DNA of 64,000 nt from Poecilobothrus nobilitatus (GCA_947095535.1 OX352773.1:103369948-103433947), one strand, 5' to 3'. Counted from the stretch's first letter, positions 30,182 to 42,795 are shown. Program-made: numbers and translations. Notes: generated by a model not told the origin, from the letters alone.

Positions 30182-30999
30182 TGTTCCGTCTGCGCATTAC
30201 ATGGATCCACCTACAATTGAAAATAAGGAAACACAAAGAAACACATCAACAAAATATTTAAATTTATACTTATCTGAAATATGGGAGTTGAATCGTCACC
30301 ATGTCACCGAGTCACCGAGTCATCTCTCACCAACAATAATGTGTAATATAATATAATATATATAACAATTATTCTGTAATATAATATAATATAATATTTT
30401 ATTTATTACTTACATACTATTATTTATTTATTATTTACTTACCTTAAATGCATGTGACAAATATTGTTATGTCACATATTAATTCACAATAATTACTTTT
30501 TATTCAATAATATTTCATTTCTATTGTTTCACTTAGTTAAATATAAAAATTGAATTATAGAAATTAATTATTAAATTATATTTACATTAAATCTAATAGA
30601 TGGCTCTGATCCATAATCATAGAATATTATTATAGAACATAATGTTTATTATTTCTGTTAACTTAAATTTGAATGTGGAACTTTAAATAATTGTATATAA
30701 AAATGTAAACTGTTAAAACAGATGCTATTAATTATACTTTTTTTTCTTATGTACTTTGTATTATGTACTTTGAAAAGATTTAAATTTTAAACAAAAGTCA
30801 TTGACCTCGAACGGTTATAGTTTAAACAAGTTGTAAAGATAAGTTTAATGTTAGATTGTCTTAGAATTTTTTATTTTAATCGTTGATTAACGTTCGAGTG
30901 TAAAACATGTAAATTGGTAAAAATTTTTGGAGAAGAAAAAATAAATTGTAATTCAGAAATGTAAAAAAAATAAAGTTTTTAATTGCGCCTAAAAACATT
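30182..30999 (+). repeat. BEL-1 3' LTR
   Basis: Begins TGTTCCGTCTGCGCATTACA and ends AACATT. It matches the 5' LTR along nearly its whole length with scattered differences, for example an extra TTGTATTATGTAC near 30757. TGGAA follows at 31000-31004. Confidence 0.92.
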
Positions 31000-31004
31000 T
31001 GGAA

Positions 31005-32300
31005 CAATGGAACAATAATTTATCTTACTGGTCTATATAGATCGCCTTCAAGACATCTTAATATGGAGTCAAATTATTTTTACTTATTTCAATACTTTAA
31101 TTGATGAGCTATGTGAAAAAAACAATGTAATAATAATGAGTGATTTTAATTTAGATTGGCTAATAAACAATAATAAAAAAACTAAAGTTAATGAAATAAT
31201 ATCTGATAGTGCATTTGAAGAAATAGTTAATAAACCTACGAGAAATACAAAAGATACATAAATAAATAAAATAATACTAACAATATAAAAGACAAACTTA
31301 ATAAAATTTCTGATCATGTAACAATAAAAATAATAATAAAAATGAATAAAAGTGAATTTAAATCGATGAAGAAAATAAAAATTTTAAAATATAATAAAAA
31401 CTAATTTACAAACAATATCATAACAATATATTATGTAGACTTCAATATCAAAGTTAATATAAGATTTTGTGGTAGAAAAATCTATTTATACTAACCAAGT
31501 AAAACAGTTTTCAAATGAATTAAGAACTCTTAAATCTTTAAAAATTAACCAATATGAAATAGCAAAATGGTTAAATAGGAATAGTTATTGGCAAAATTAT
31601 AGAAGAGTTAGAAATATATATAAAAATGAAATGACAAAAGCTAAATATACATTTATTGTTAATAAAATTAACAATTCAGATGATCAATGTGCAATGTATA
31701 GAAACATAAAGAAATACGTGTTAAAAAAAAATATAAATGGAATTAAAGAAGTAATATTTAACAATGAAAAAATAAATGATTGTAAATTAATTGTAACATG
31801 ATATCAAAATGTCAATCTGGTTTCAGAAAACACCTCAGCTGTGAGTCTTTGATAAATTTAATTATCATGAATTGGAAAATTGCGGTACATGATACGAAAG
31901 TTGCGGTAGTTGTTTTTATAAACTTAAGAAGAGCTTTTTAAACAGTGGATAGGGAAAATCGGAAAGATACAGAGTTCTTGATATTGAGCTGCAACGGTTT
32001 ATATCTTATCTGTCAAATAGAAAACAAAAAACAAAAATAAATGGTGTTCTATCAGATACTGTGGATGTTATTCTTGATGTACCGCAGGGCTCAATTCTTG
32101 GCGTTTTATTATTTTTAATTTATGTAAACGATATAGAACAAACTATTGCACTGTCATAAAATGTTTTGTTTGCTGATGATGCGCTGCGATATATGCTGAA
32201 GGAAGTAATGCTAAGGAATGTGTACGTACAAAAAATTAATGCAGATTTGGAAAAATTAAGCAAGTGGTTCAAAATGAGTAAGCTCAGTTTAAACATGCAA
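31005..32300 (+). pseudogene. LINE remnant, 3' side of the BEL-1 insertion
   Basis: This continues the endonuclease broken at 22182: LTGLYRSPSRHLN, then IIMSDFNLDWL near 31135. The linker is open at 31469-31801 (EIAKWLNRNSYWQNYRRVRN). At about 31802 it jumps to the polymerase with SKCQSGFRKHLSCESLINLI. After frameshifts follow DVPQGSILGVLLFLIYVNDI near 32075 and FADD near 32170. The polymerase finger region is deleted, and the copy is cut near 32300 by a BEL fragment. Confidence 0.82.
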
Positions 32301-33420
32301 CCAATTTTTGGGATTTACACCATATATGTCACAAAGATGCCCTAGCAATCATAGACGTTGCCATTGCCAAAAACTGCATCATACATTGTTGCATCTCAAT
32401 TCGAACGTGTCAACATCTAATGTTCCAACGCAAACGAGAAATCCAAATCTGGACAACATTTCTACAAATTCTTCAAATATGAGATCTAATAACTGTGTAC
32501 TCAACCCGGAAAGCCCAGAATATCAAACGGTTACAGAATGTGTCGCATCAAACAAGCTTGGGTCGTACGTTGCAAAAAGAAATACTTACAACGATATAAT
32601 ATCGTGAAAATAGCACTCGTGAAAATAGTTGGACCGTCTGGTGAGGAAACAATAGTACGGGCTCTGATAGATCAGGGATCCTACCTTCTTTTCTAACTTC
32701 AAGCTTTTTTCCTAACAGAAAAAATGGCACAAAGCTTACAAATACGCAAACAATTTGTCAGTGTGACTGCTCAAGGCATAGGTCAAGAAAATTTACACCA
32801 AATCAATAAACGGGCCAGTTTCAACAGACTAATAGACGCTTATCAGATGGTATATACGACGTTCAGCTACCGTTTCATCCTCAAAAGAATGGAACGCTAG
32901 GGCAATCCAGAAATATCGCAATCGGTAGATTGTTTTCCATGGAACGTCAGTTTTCGAAAAACCCAAAATTTAAAAATGAGTATTTCAAGTGTATAAATAC
33001 TCCGTATTAGATCATATGGAAAAAATCAAAAGGGATACTAGTTCAAAATCAATAGAAGTATTTGAACACAACTACTTGCCTCACCATAGCGTCATAAAGG
33101 AAGCTAGCACTACAACCAAGTTGAGGGTTGTATTTGATGCATCTCGAGCAACAAGTAATGGTATTTTTTTAAATGATAAGATGATGAAGGGTCCTGTAAT
33201 TCTAGACGAGTTAGCTACCTTTCTGCTGAGATAGAGCATGTATAAATTTGCTATTAGTGCTGATATAGAAAAAAATAATCGACAAATTAGAATTGCACCT
33301 CGACATGCAGAGTATGAAAGAGTTGTTTGGAGAAGATCAGAAAATGCCCCCCAGAATACTTTAGTCAATTTTAATTACGATTTACCATTTTCAGTAATAA
33401 GTAAATTTCTTTAACAATTA
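32300..33420 (+). pseudogene. BEL-2 fragment: gag end, protease, partial reverse transcriptase
   Basis: The fragment starts inside the gag zinc-knuckle array (YMSQRCPSNHRRCHC, KLHHTLLH). The protease site VRALIDQGS is at about 32656. After a deletion comes polymerase material with NIAIGRLFSMERQF, LPHHSVIKEASTTTKLR, VVFDASRATSNG, and ISADIEKNNRQIRI. It ends near 33400 beside an LTR-B sequence. It resembles BEL-1 more than the BEL-3 element that follows, and may belong with the LTR-B element seen again at 47757-58715. Confidence 0.8.
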
Positions 33421-33429
33421 AACGTTATG

Positions 33430-33767
33430 CAATGGTTTTCGCTGACGCTGCATTTTTATGCATAAAAATTAAATGTTTGAATGAAACACAATATTGTACT
33501 AAGTAAATTAATCTATGTATGTAATGTAAACTGTTGTTGTAAAATTTGGTTGTCAGGTTGCCAGGTTGTTGTTTAATGTAGATTTAAAGTAATGTAGGTC
33601 AGTATAAAAATATTTCAAGTTTATAATACGGAAAATAATTGTACTAAATTTGTAACGATATTCAAGGTGTAATTAATGCTGATTTTAGTATTTAATTTAT
33701 ATATAAATATTTAAATTTATAATAAGTAGACAGAACAAAATGAACAGTTTATCAACAAACAAAACAT
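33430..33767 (+). repeat. LTR-B, copy 1
   Basis: About 340 bp ending AACAAAACAT. Landmarks are CTGCATTTTTATGCATAAAA, TAATGTAAACTGTTG, ATACGGAAAATAATTGTACT and ATTCAAGGTGTAATTAATGC. Copies 2 and 3 lie at 47757-47979 and about 57955-58260. Only this copy is followed by a primer-binding site (TGGTCCTTCGAGGCG at 33768). The left boundary is uncertain. Confidence 0.8.
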
Positions 33768-34860
33768 TGGTCCTTCGAGGCGAATCATTTAATCATAAAT
33801 TATCAAAAGATAATTGGACAAGCTGATTATATCAACATACAAAAAAAAAAGACTACTCTTTCTTGTGAAGAAATTCAAAGGGCTAACTTGGAAGAGCATT
33901 TTAGAGTCAACAGAAATTACAAGAAAGATAGCAAGGACAGCCATTCATTTGAATACTTCGCAAGTCGTCTGGAACGCGTCCACAGCATATGGAGACGCTG
34001 TGTTGAAAAGCATCCAGAAGTACTGGGGGAAAAGCCCACAATAGTAACTTACTCAAGGAATATCAAGAAAGCTATGAAGAAGCAGAAGAACTTTTCTTAG
34101 ACTTAATAACCAAATTTAAAGGATTCATTAATGGATATAAAGAACAGAAAGCAACACCGACAGCAAGACTATCCAAGACAATCCATAAGAATCGTCATCA
34201 AGGATAACTTTCAACTAGAAAGAATAAAGATTCCTAGATTTGATGGCAACTGTATGAAATTGACTACATTCTATGAATTATTTAAAGCAATGGTTCATGA
34301 AAATAACGAGATTTGCAATGTCTAAAAAATGTAATATCTCAAATCTGCACTTACTGACGAATCAAGTAATCTAATAAAACATTTGTCAGTAAGTGAAAAA
34401 AATTATAAAACAGCTTGGGAGTTGTTAATAAACCGATTTGCAAATAAATTCTATCATCACATTTGCATGCAATTACATCTGCTCCATTTACTACGGCTGA
34501 AAATGATAACAGTTATAAGAGGTTACTTGACGCTGCAACCGAATCATTAGTAGGAATTAAAGGGTTAGGGCAATCTGCAGAATCCTGGGGACATATAGTA
34601 GTCCACATTCTGTCCCAAAAATTAGATATAGAAGCCAGAAAAAAATGGGAAGAGGGCCTAGGTTTTATTAGAGACTTTAGCTCAATTAAAAACATTTTTA
34701 GAACAACGATTTAAACGATTTTAGAAAAACTATGTTTCAATTGCTTACAATATGCTCATGTCTCAAAATGCTGTTTTTCAAAATCTCGCTGTTTAAAATG
34801 TAAATCTACACATCAAACAGCTTTCCACATTGAAAACACAAATTCGAAGAAAATTTTAAC
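33768..34860 (+). pseudogene. BEL-3 gag
   Basis: After the primer-binding site and a very short leader, gag starts at about 33800. The frame 33888-34100 reads SFEYFASRLERVHSIWRRC. The frame at 34131 gives IKIPRFDGNCMKLTTFYELF and AMVHENNEI, the DUF1759-type core. Positions 34463-34714 continue with ESLVGIKGLGQSAESWGHIV. The zinc-knuckle end follows after frameshifts (CFNCLQYAHVSKCC, RCLKCKSTHQTAFH). Several frameshifts break it. Its leader is much shorter than that of BEL-1. Confidence 0.82.
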
Positions 34861-35330
34861 AGCCACTAATGTAGAAAGGGGAAACCACATTTTGTTAGCA
34901 ACAGCATTAATTCAAGTAAAAAATAAGTATGGAGATTATGTTTCGTTTAGAGCTTTAATTAACCAAGGTTCTCAAAAATCATTTATAACTGAAGCTGCTG
35001 TGCAATGTTTGAAACTTTCTCGTAGTTATGACAGAACCATCATTAGCGGAATCTGGTCAACTGAAAGGGGTGTGGCTAACCTAAAAATAAAGGAAAAATG
35101 GACTCTTCACCTTATTCAAGCTTTAATAATAGCACAAATTACATGCGATTTAAACACTTAAAAATATGTCACCAAATTCAACAAGAATCAATCTGGATGA
35201 TTTAGCAGATCAACTTTTAACATAAAAGGGAGAATTGACATTTTGTTGGGAGCTGATATATTCGGAAATATTGTAAAAAATGGAGTAAAAGACACACAAT
35301 CAAGATATCTAAATGCGCAAAAAATAGCAT
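34861..35330 (+). pseudogene. BEL-3 protease region
   Basis: The frame 34892-35161 contains FRALINQGSQKSFITEAAV, where the catalytic aspartate of the usual DQGS is replaced by asparagine. RIDILLGADIFGNIV follows near 35235, the conserved end of the domain, after a stop and frameshift. The missing aspartate alone would abolish activity. Confidence 0.78.
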
Positions 35331-36960
35331 TGGGTTAGATATTGTCAGGACCTGCACCAATCGAATCAAATTATAAGATTTTTAGTTTAATTTCAACTGA
35401 AGATGTAGATCAATCTCTGAGACAATTCTGGGAACAAGAAGAAATAGAATACCAGCAGAAGAGATTTATAAACAAGATTTGCAACGTTTACCATCAGGCA
35501 GATATCAAGTAAGTTTACCTTTCAAATTGATGCCAGGTGCAGAGTTGGTAGGTTCTTAAGAGCATTGCAGAGATTATATCCATTAGAGCGCAGGTTTAAA
35601 TTAAATTCTGAGTTAAAGATTAATTATAACAAGGTTATAGATGAATATATTCAGTTAGAGCATATTGAAGAAGTACCACTAAATGAAATCAACAAGGTCA
35701 ATTACTATCTTCCACATCATGCTGTATTGAAGGTTAGCAGTACAACAACCAAAATTAGAGTAGTTTTTGATGCATCTGCCACATCACCATCTGGAAAATC
35801 GCTGAGGGATTTTTTATTAACTGGCCCAACCATACAAGAATCTATTTACGATATGTTAATGCGGTGGAGAAAATATAAATTTGCAGTTACTGGTGATATT
35901 GAAAAAATGTACCGACAGATATGGTTGAAGCCAGAACATCGCGATTTTCACAGAATACTGATGAAGTTAAAGATTATAGATTGAAGACTGTAACCTTTGG
36001 AGTCGCGTCAGCTCCATTCCTAGCAATTAGAACTTTACATGAAGTAACACAGTCGGTAAAACTAGAAAACCTCAAAAATTGCAGACATTCTTAACGATTT
36101 TCATGTAGATGATTTAATGACAGGTGTTCATACTGTGGAAGAAGCTCAGCATATTAGAGAAGATCTTAGCAAAATCCTGAAGGAGGCAGGATTTGCGTTT
36201 CGGAAATGGGCAGCAAACGATAATAATTTATTATGAAAAATATTAGAAACAGATCGGGAATTACAATTACCACTGGATTCGGAAAAGGGAGTGCAAGTGA
36301 AAACATTAGAATTGTATTGGCTACCAGCAACTGATGCCTTTTTTTATAAGGTGATCCCACAAAAGCAGAAAAAGAATTTTCATACGAAAAGATCAATATT
36401 ATCAGAAATGTCTAAACTTGTTTATCCTCTTGGTTGGTTGCAACCAATACTTATACAGGGTAAATCATTACTGCGACAATTATGGCTAACGGAAATTGAT
36501 TGGGATTGCCCTTTGCCAGATTATTTACAAGATCAATGGAACAACTTATGTAATTATCTTTATACCATTCAAGGAATTAATATACCCCGCTAGATAAACT
36601 ACGAACCCGGAGATGTAATACCATTACATGGATTTGAAGATGCTTCTATGATAGCTTATGCTGCAGTTATCTACATTAGAATTGAAAAGCCGGATGGTAA
36701 AATCATAAACAATTTGTTATCTTCAAAGTCGAAGGTAGCTCCGACAAAAACATTGTCATATCCACGCTTGGAATTATGTGGAGCTCAACTTGTACTACAA
36801 CTTATGGAGCAAGTATCTAAGGCATTCAAATGGACAGATATAAACAAATTTTTTTGGGCCGACTCGACAATTGTCTTATCATGGCTTAGCCAACATCCAA
36901 ATACTTATTTATCCAAATACTTAATTCACTTATTCCAAGGGAAAACGAACTAATTACTTA
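35331..36960 (+). pseudogene. BEL-3 reverse transcriptase and RNase H
   Basis: Positions 35565-35984 carry LQRLYPLERRFK-type sequence, YLPHHAVLKVSSTTTKIR, VVFDASATSPSGKSL and GDIEKMYRQIWLK. After frameshifts the palm reads TVTFGVASAPFLAIRTL near 35990 and FHVDDLMTGVH near 36105. Positions 36291-36593 continue with MSKLVYPLGWLQPILIQGKS. The RNase H residues appear as FEDASMIAYAAV near 36630, YPRLELCGAQL, and FWADSTIVLSWL. At least four frameshifts or stops are present. Confidence 0.85.
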
Positions 36961-38240
36961 TCAACGGAAGAATTAAGTACAGTTGAAAAAACTTGCGTAC
37001 AGATCATGCAAACCCACTTTTTCAAGATGAAATTGAGCAATTAAAAGGTAATAAAGGGATAAAACTATCAAGTGGAATCAAATGTCTTAATCCTTTCTTA
37101 GATTCAAACGGTATCCTCAGGGTGGGCGGTAGATTAACCCTCGCGCCAACATCATAAGAACGACGCTCATATTTAGCAATTTCGATCATCAGATACTATC
37201 ACGAAAAATTGTTACATTCAGGCACGCAAGCTACACAAACTGCTATCCGTTTAAAATATTGGATGATTGGTGGAATCACAGTAATCAAACACATACTTCG
37301 AAAGTGTTTGGTATGTTTCCGGTCTAATCTTACAGTTCAAAATCAAATCATGGGATCGCTACCGGAGACCAGAGTATCACCTGGCAGACCTTTTTCTTCT
37401 GTACAACTTGATATTGGTAGTCCAATATTTATAAAATTTAGCCGTGGACGAGGAGCGAAATCGTACAAGGCGTATATTGTACTTTTTGTTTGTCTTTCTA
37501 CAAAAGAGATACATCTGGAGTTATTATTCCTTAGCAGCAATACGCCGTCTCATTGCCAGGCGAGGGTTAAGTACAGACATTTATTCAGATCAAGGGACAA
37601 ACTTCGTTGGTGCTAATAATAGTCTAAAGAGAACACATGTTAATTTAAGAGATGTACTTGCAACTGAAAAAATTAATTGGTATTTTATTCCACCTGGAAG
37701 TCCCCATTTTGGTGGACTATGGGAGGCTGGCATTAAATCAAAAAAACGGCTTCTCAAAAAAGTTTTAGTTAAAGAACTCCTGACATATGAAAAAATGATT
37801 ACTCTTTTAACGCAAATAGAATCTTGTTTGAACTTTAGACCACTTTGCTCTTCAAGTAATGATTGTAATGATTTAGAAGCACTTACACCAGGGCATTTTC
37901 TGGTAGGCCAATATTTGCATGCTGCTCCTGAAACACTTGGGTTACAAGATTCAAAGTTACAAGGTTCAAGGGGTTACAAAGTTCATTACAGGAACGAAAT
38001 AAATGGAAACAATCAAAGGTGAACATAAAACTAGATCAATTATTTCTTATAAAGGACGAAAGATTTTCATCAAACAAATGGCCATTAGGAAAAATCGTGG
38101 AAATACATCCAAGAGAAGACCGTATTGTAAGGGTAGTTTCAATAAAAACGGGTAAAGGAATTACACAGAGAAATATAACTAAAATATGCCCACTACCAAA
38201 TGATGAACCATATGATGATACGAGCAAGATTGTTATCAAT
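36960..38240 (+). pseudogene. BEL-3 integrase with DUF5641
   Basis: LNPFLDSNGILRVGGRL (37085) opens the domain. YHEKLLHSGTQATQ and CLVCF complete an HHCC zinc-binding motif, so this domain is intact here, unlike in BEL-1. The catalytic residues are in VQLDIGSPIF, IYSDQGTNFVGANN and PHFGGLWEAGIKS. A frameshift near 37540 separates the first aspartate from the other two. The C-terminal part is missing the RWQ region, and continues at 38019 with FLIKDERFSSNKWPLGKIVE, ending in KICPLPNDEP. Confidence 0.86.
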
Positions 38241-38249
38241 AAATCTCAA

Positions 38250-39239
38250 ACATCTTCTAAGGTCAATGTAAATTTATGGACAACAACTTTTTTCTTGTTA
38301 TCATTATTCAGCTTAATTTCCGGACAAGATGTAAACATTACACAATTTAGCGGCAAACCCCACATGTATTTTGAAAACAATGGCAAAATTAAGTTGATTA
38401 GCTCAAAGTGGAAAATTCTTTTGTATTACGATTTAGAAACAAACTGGTAAAAATTTAGAAACAATGTGTGCAGACCATTTAATAAAAAATTTAACATTTT
38501 GTCTGACTCATGTAAATCATCTTTCTAGTCAATTTCTTCGTCTTCAACAAAATAATGAAATTCTGTTTACAAATCATGCATATCACCAAAGAAAAACAAA
38601 AGGAGCTTTAAATATTGTGGGAAACGTTGCAAATGGTTTATTTGGTATACTCGCTCAAGAAGACGTTCAGAAATATGACCTTCAAATATCAGCATTAAGG
38701 GAAAATTATCAACAAATATATTCGATTTATATATATTGAAAAATCAAACATCAACAATCAATTCAACTCTTTAATTGATGAAATTAAAGGATTCTCTGAT
38801 TCAAAATCAATTTAAAACATTAGTGGAACAATTGAGCCAATCGCATAAAATGGAACAGAAGGAGATAGGAATACTGAGTTTAGTGTTGCATTACTTAATG
38901 GCTATGAAAAGATACGAGGAAATTCAAGATGAACTTATAGCATCTTATATTAATGTAAAAACTCAAAAACATTATTTATTTTTAACAACCACCGAATTGA
39001 TTCATCAACTTAATTTAATAAGGAAAAACATACTCTATGGGACACAACTTCCCATTAAAGAGACAAATCCAAATTTCTTACATGATGTACTTGCCATCTT
39101 GAATAGCAAAACGGCATTATCAGGAAAACGACTAATAATGGAATTCAGCATACCGTTAGTCGATTCAAAAATATTTACTTCGTATAATCTTATCCCGTTA
39201 CCTACGATATATCAAACCAAGCACATCATAATTCTTTAA
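38250..39239 (+). pseudogene. BEL-3 env-like region (F-protein type)
   Basis: Directly after pol, and still in the same frame, comes a hydrophobic segment that looks like a signal peptide (about 38277-38325). Two further open frames follow (38464-38739 and 38775-39239). The first contains a basic, furin-like cleavage motif followed by a glycine- and alanine-rich hydrophobic stretch, as at a fusion peptide. The second ends with a conserved-looking IPL(V)D and Y-x-LIPLP pattern. This layout is known from env-like proteins of some BEL and errantivirus elements related to baculovirus F proteins. Frameshifts and stops divide it, the C-terminal anchor is not visible, and no 3' LTR follows. It is an inactive relic. 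Confidence 0.65.
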
Positions 39240-39264
39240 TTAACTTATGCAAGTAAAGTAACCT

Positions 39265-40135
39265 ATGTATTCAGTTCTCTTGCGTCGTTTGTGGGGTACG
39301 CACATGAAAATTACTTTTGTACATACTCGAAAAAAAATTTTTATGTGCTAAATGTGCTAAATTACAAGCGCAGGATTTGAATTTTTATAAAACTACAAAT
39401 GATAAATTTCGATGCGACAAGTGCTCTCTTGTAAGACGTAAATCATTGCATGGTGAGATTGCAAATGTAAAGAGTTCAATTCAAATGAGCAGAAAGAAGA
39501 GCAACAGCGCAAGCGCAAATACTTCTAATTCTATTCTCTCTCAGTTACAAATTGGCAGTATTCCATCGTCTATAATTGAAATGACTGACTACAACTCAAC
39601 CAACAACTCAACCAACCAACCAACTACAACTCAACCAACCACTTCAAATTCCTCTATGTTGAACATAAATAACACTACGGTACAATGTACAAGTGCAATA
39701 CTTCAATCTCAATGTAATGAGAGAGTATTCTCAATTGAGAATTCTGATCAAACAAATAAAAATGATGTTACACTTCAAAAGCTATATATATGCTGAAATT
39801 AGGGTTTTAAAAAAAATTAACAGCAACTTTCTCTTTACAATGAATGAGCTTAAAGAAGAAAACAAACAATTAACAAGCAAAATAATAGAAATAATTTTCT
39901 TAGAATGTCTTGGCTGTATCCAAAAGAAAAGAGTAAAGTTATTGAAATTAGTGGTATTTCCAATGTTAGTAATGAGAATGCAGTTGCCGTAACAAAAAAT
40001 GTATTTAAAATTGTTTGAACTTAGATATTAAAGATGATGAAATTGAAAAATGTTACGTAAAGAATGGAAAATACAAAAACTACAACAAAAAAGATATCAT
40101 ATTTGTGCAATTATTAAGTAATAATGTTAAATGGT
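39265..40135 (+). pseudogene. LINE-3 ORF1 remnant
   Basis: The N-terminus has paired cysteines (CVVCGVRT near 39275, CAKCAKL and FRCDKC at 39350-39420), a PHD-like finger. A serine, asparagine and threonine-rich stretch follows (39480-39680), then, in another frame, a coiled-coil-like NELKEENKQLTSKIIEI. A conserved ORF1 segment is VIEISGISNVSNENAVAV near 39940. Frameshifts divide it. The organisation matches the ORF1 at 17640-18640. Confidence 0.7.
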
Positions 40136-41276
40136 GATGGTGGTAAGATTATTTACATTATAGATCACTTGATGATTTTGATAAATTAATGTGATATTTT
40201 ATTTTTAAAAATTATTATACAAAGTAAAAATAGTTTTGTTATTAATGATCTATTAAATAATGATCTTCCTACTACCAGAAATTTTTTAGATTTAAATTTG
40301 TTAAATGTAAATAATAATTTTTATGTCATACAAAATATCAGGAGTCTTAGAAAGAATTTTGATTCTTGCTTGGTTGAACCCTGAGGGTTCTGAACGAGGT
40401 CCAATTTTATTTTTAATTTATATTAATTCTATTTTTTTACAACCATTTAAAGCGAATCCTACAGCTTTTGCAGATGATACTGCTTTTTCTTATATCTGTG
40501 ATAATACTTCTGAAATTTGTGAAAATATGAACTTAGATTTAGAGCTCCTTAGAATCTGGTTCGGGAAGCACAAATTGACTATTAGTAATAAAACAAAATA
40601 TATGTACTTCAATATTTATAATTCACCTTGTGTTGACCTGAATCTAGATTATCATTCGGCTCATTGTAAAAGGTTTCCATTAGGCCTAAGCTTAAATTAT
40701 TCAGCTTGCCATTCAGATAGTTTTAAAATTGAAAATGTAAAAAGATTTAAATATCTAGGAATTCTCATTGATAATAGACTATCATGGAATGAACATACGA
40801 CTTATTTAAAAAAATACCTAAATAATGTTCTTAGGCAGCTTTATAATGTAAACCTATAGGGTTCTAGGAAAGTTAGTCCAATGGTATATTATGCACTCTT
40901 TCATTCAAAGTTGCAGTCCGGCATTACATGTTGGGGTGGCACTTATTTAAGTAAAATTAAACAATTGCTGGTCTCGCAAAAACATGCCATAAAAATTATT
41001 TGTAAGAAACATCGGTTAACACATACTCATGAATTTTTTCTTGATTTAGGTATCCTACCAATTAGAAACTTATATTTTTATAAAACCCTAAAAGTTTTTT
41101 TTATTAAGTCAGGTTATTTAAATGTCAGATGTAATCCTGCATACAACTTAAGAACAAATTATAGATGTTTGGTTAATATAACGCGTTTGAAAAGAGAACA
41201 TTATGCCCGTTATTATGACATAGTTGCTCCTAAAATTTATAATAGATTGTCTCCTGATATAAAAAATATATGAATT
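40136..41276 (+). pseudogene. LINE-3 ORF2 remnant, endonuclease deleted
   Basis: The start of the endonuclease (YVIQNIRSLRKNFDSCLV, about 40323) is joined to the polymerase core at ERGPILFLIYIN near 40400, so most of the endonuclease and the finger region are gone. The core holds AFADDTAF and FKYLGILIDNRLSW. After a stop at 40857 the C-terminal part continues in 40881-41273, with YYALFHSKLQSGITCWGG. The 3' end is close to 41280. This is a Jockey/CR1-type LINE. Confidence 0.8.
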
Positions 41277-41279
41277 CTG

Positions 41280-42574
41280 TCCAAATTTCTTAGTAGATAT
41301 TGAATGTTTGCTTGATGTGATTAGGTAAGAATCATATTGTTCTTCTTCTGGCTCTTATGAAAAACAAACTTATATTTCTTTTAATTTTTGAGTACCCCAC
41401 ATACTTACTTTTTTATATATAAAACAGTTCTCTTTTAACCTTTGAAATGACAACACTTTTTTTAATTAGTTAAAAACCTTTTTATTATATGAACTTTTTT
41501 TTTTCCTTTACTTATATCTTTTTTTTAAAATTAAAATTAAATTAAACTAGTGAACTTTTTAATTAATTTTTTAATTATTTTTTTTTTCTTTCACTAAAAA
41601 AAATATTTTTAAAATTGTAATATATTGAACTAAATTTTAAATTGTATGGCTGCACTTCAATGGCGGCAAGATAAGTATTCTTAATTTATTTAACAACATA
41701 CAAATTTTATTTTTTATTTTTTTACACTTATAAATTTAGCTACATATTAATTTTTTTTTTTTTTTGGTTTAATTTAATTTTTGATTAATTTTTTTCGAAC
41801 TATAGTAAATTTAAATAATTTTTAGTGTTTTCGGATTCAAATTATAATTTATAATTAAACGCGTTCGGTTGGTTTTGTTTACTTTTCTTTTTTATTTATT
41901 TCATCTTAATATCAACTTGTCGTAAACAAAACAATTATATATTCAACTCCCTCCCACATTTATGATGGATGCTGGTGTTCTTCTTCGACTCTCAATTCGT
42001 TCAATTTTTTTTAATATCACCATAGTAATTACCATAATCTAATTGATTAATTTCTGGTGGTAAGTTTTGCTTTTGGTGATTCTTGGTTGTACCTGCGTAA
42101 GGTCTGCGTAAGGTCGTACATAAGGCCACTTGAAAGTGTATGTTAAAAACTGTTGAACGTTGTTATAAACCATTTGCTCACTCAAGGCAAAATATTGCAA
42201 AGTATTAATGTTGATATAAAGTATTGATATTGAAATCGATAGTAATTTATTTTAAAGTGTTGTCAAGTCCGGATTATTTAAATCGTGCACTTTTACTTTT
42301 GATTTTAATTTTGAATAAATTTTAATTATTGTTAATTTTAATTTTTACTTTAATCTTAATTTACATACTTTAATTTATCTTACGTCAGATTTGGATCTTG
42401 GTTAATTTTAAAATTGATTTTAAGTCTAATTTTGATTTTGATTACAATTTCAACTCTGATTTCATTTTAATTTTGCTTTTGATTTTAATTTTAAACTACA
42501 TTTCAATTTTAATATTATTATTTATTATCTTAACTTTTCTTTTATATTAATTTTTTCCATCAAAATTACCAATT
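41280..42574 (+). other. T-rich region, probably the 5' UTR of LINE-1
   Basis: No open frame is visible over 1.3 kb. The sequence is rich in T tracts and ATTTTAATTTT-like strings, as is the stretch before LINE-2 at 53247-54615. Both lead directly into the same endonuclease start, so I read this as the 5' untranslated region of LINE-1. The left boundary is not defined. Confidence 0.5.
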
Positions 42575-42795
42575 TTAATGTTAATTTCTGTAACATACGC
42601 GGGTTGCAAACTAATTTTTATGCCGTCGATTGCCATCTTAGTTCCATTTAACCAGCAATCTTAGCCCTATGTGAAATACAAGTCAGTAACCACAATGATA
42701 ACTTTAATGTTACCGGCTCCTCACTTATTTCACACTTCATACCCAAAATAGGTATCGCTGTCTATATAAACAAGGTAGAATGTAAACCAACGGTT

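Larger units (their letters stand above)
22183..30999 (+). mobile_element. BEL/Pao LTR retrotransposon BEL-1, nearly complete
   Basis: This element has two related LTRs (22183-23053 and 30182-30999), a primer-binding site directly after the 5' LTR, a repeat-rich leader, gag, and pol in the order protease, reverse transcriptase, RNase H, integrase. A polypurine tract lies just before the 3' LTR. The 5 bp TGGAA flanks both ends (22178-22182 and 31000-31004), as expected for BEL/Pao integration. The target is a LINE endonuclease gene. The LTRs differ by scattered substitutions and indels, and the coding region holds several frameshifts, so the insertion is not recent and not active in this form. 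Confidence 0.93.

Noticed and set aside
38250..39239. Integrated exogenous virus
   Set aside because: The env-like region is in register behind a BEL pol and is best explained as part of that retrotransposon.
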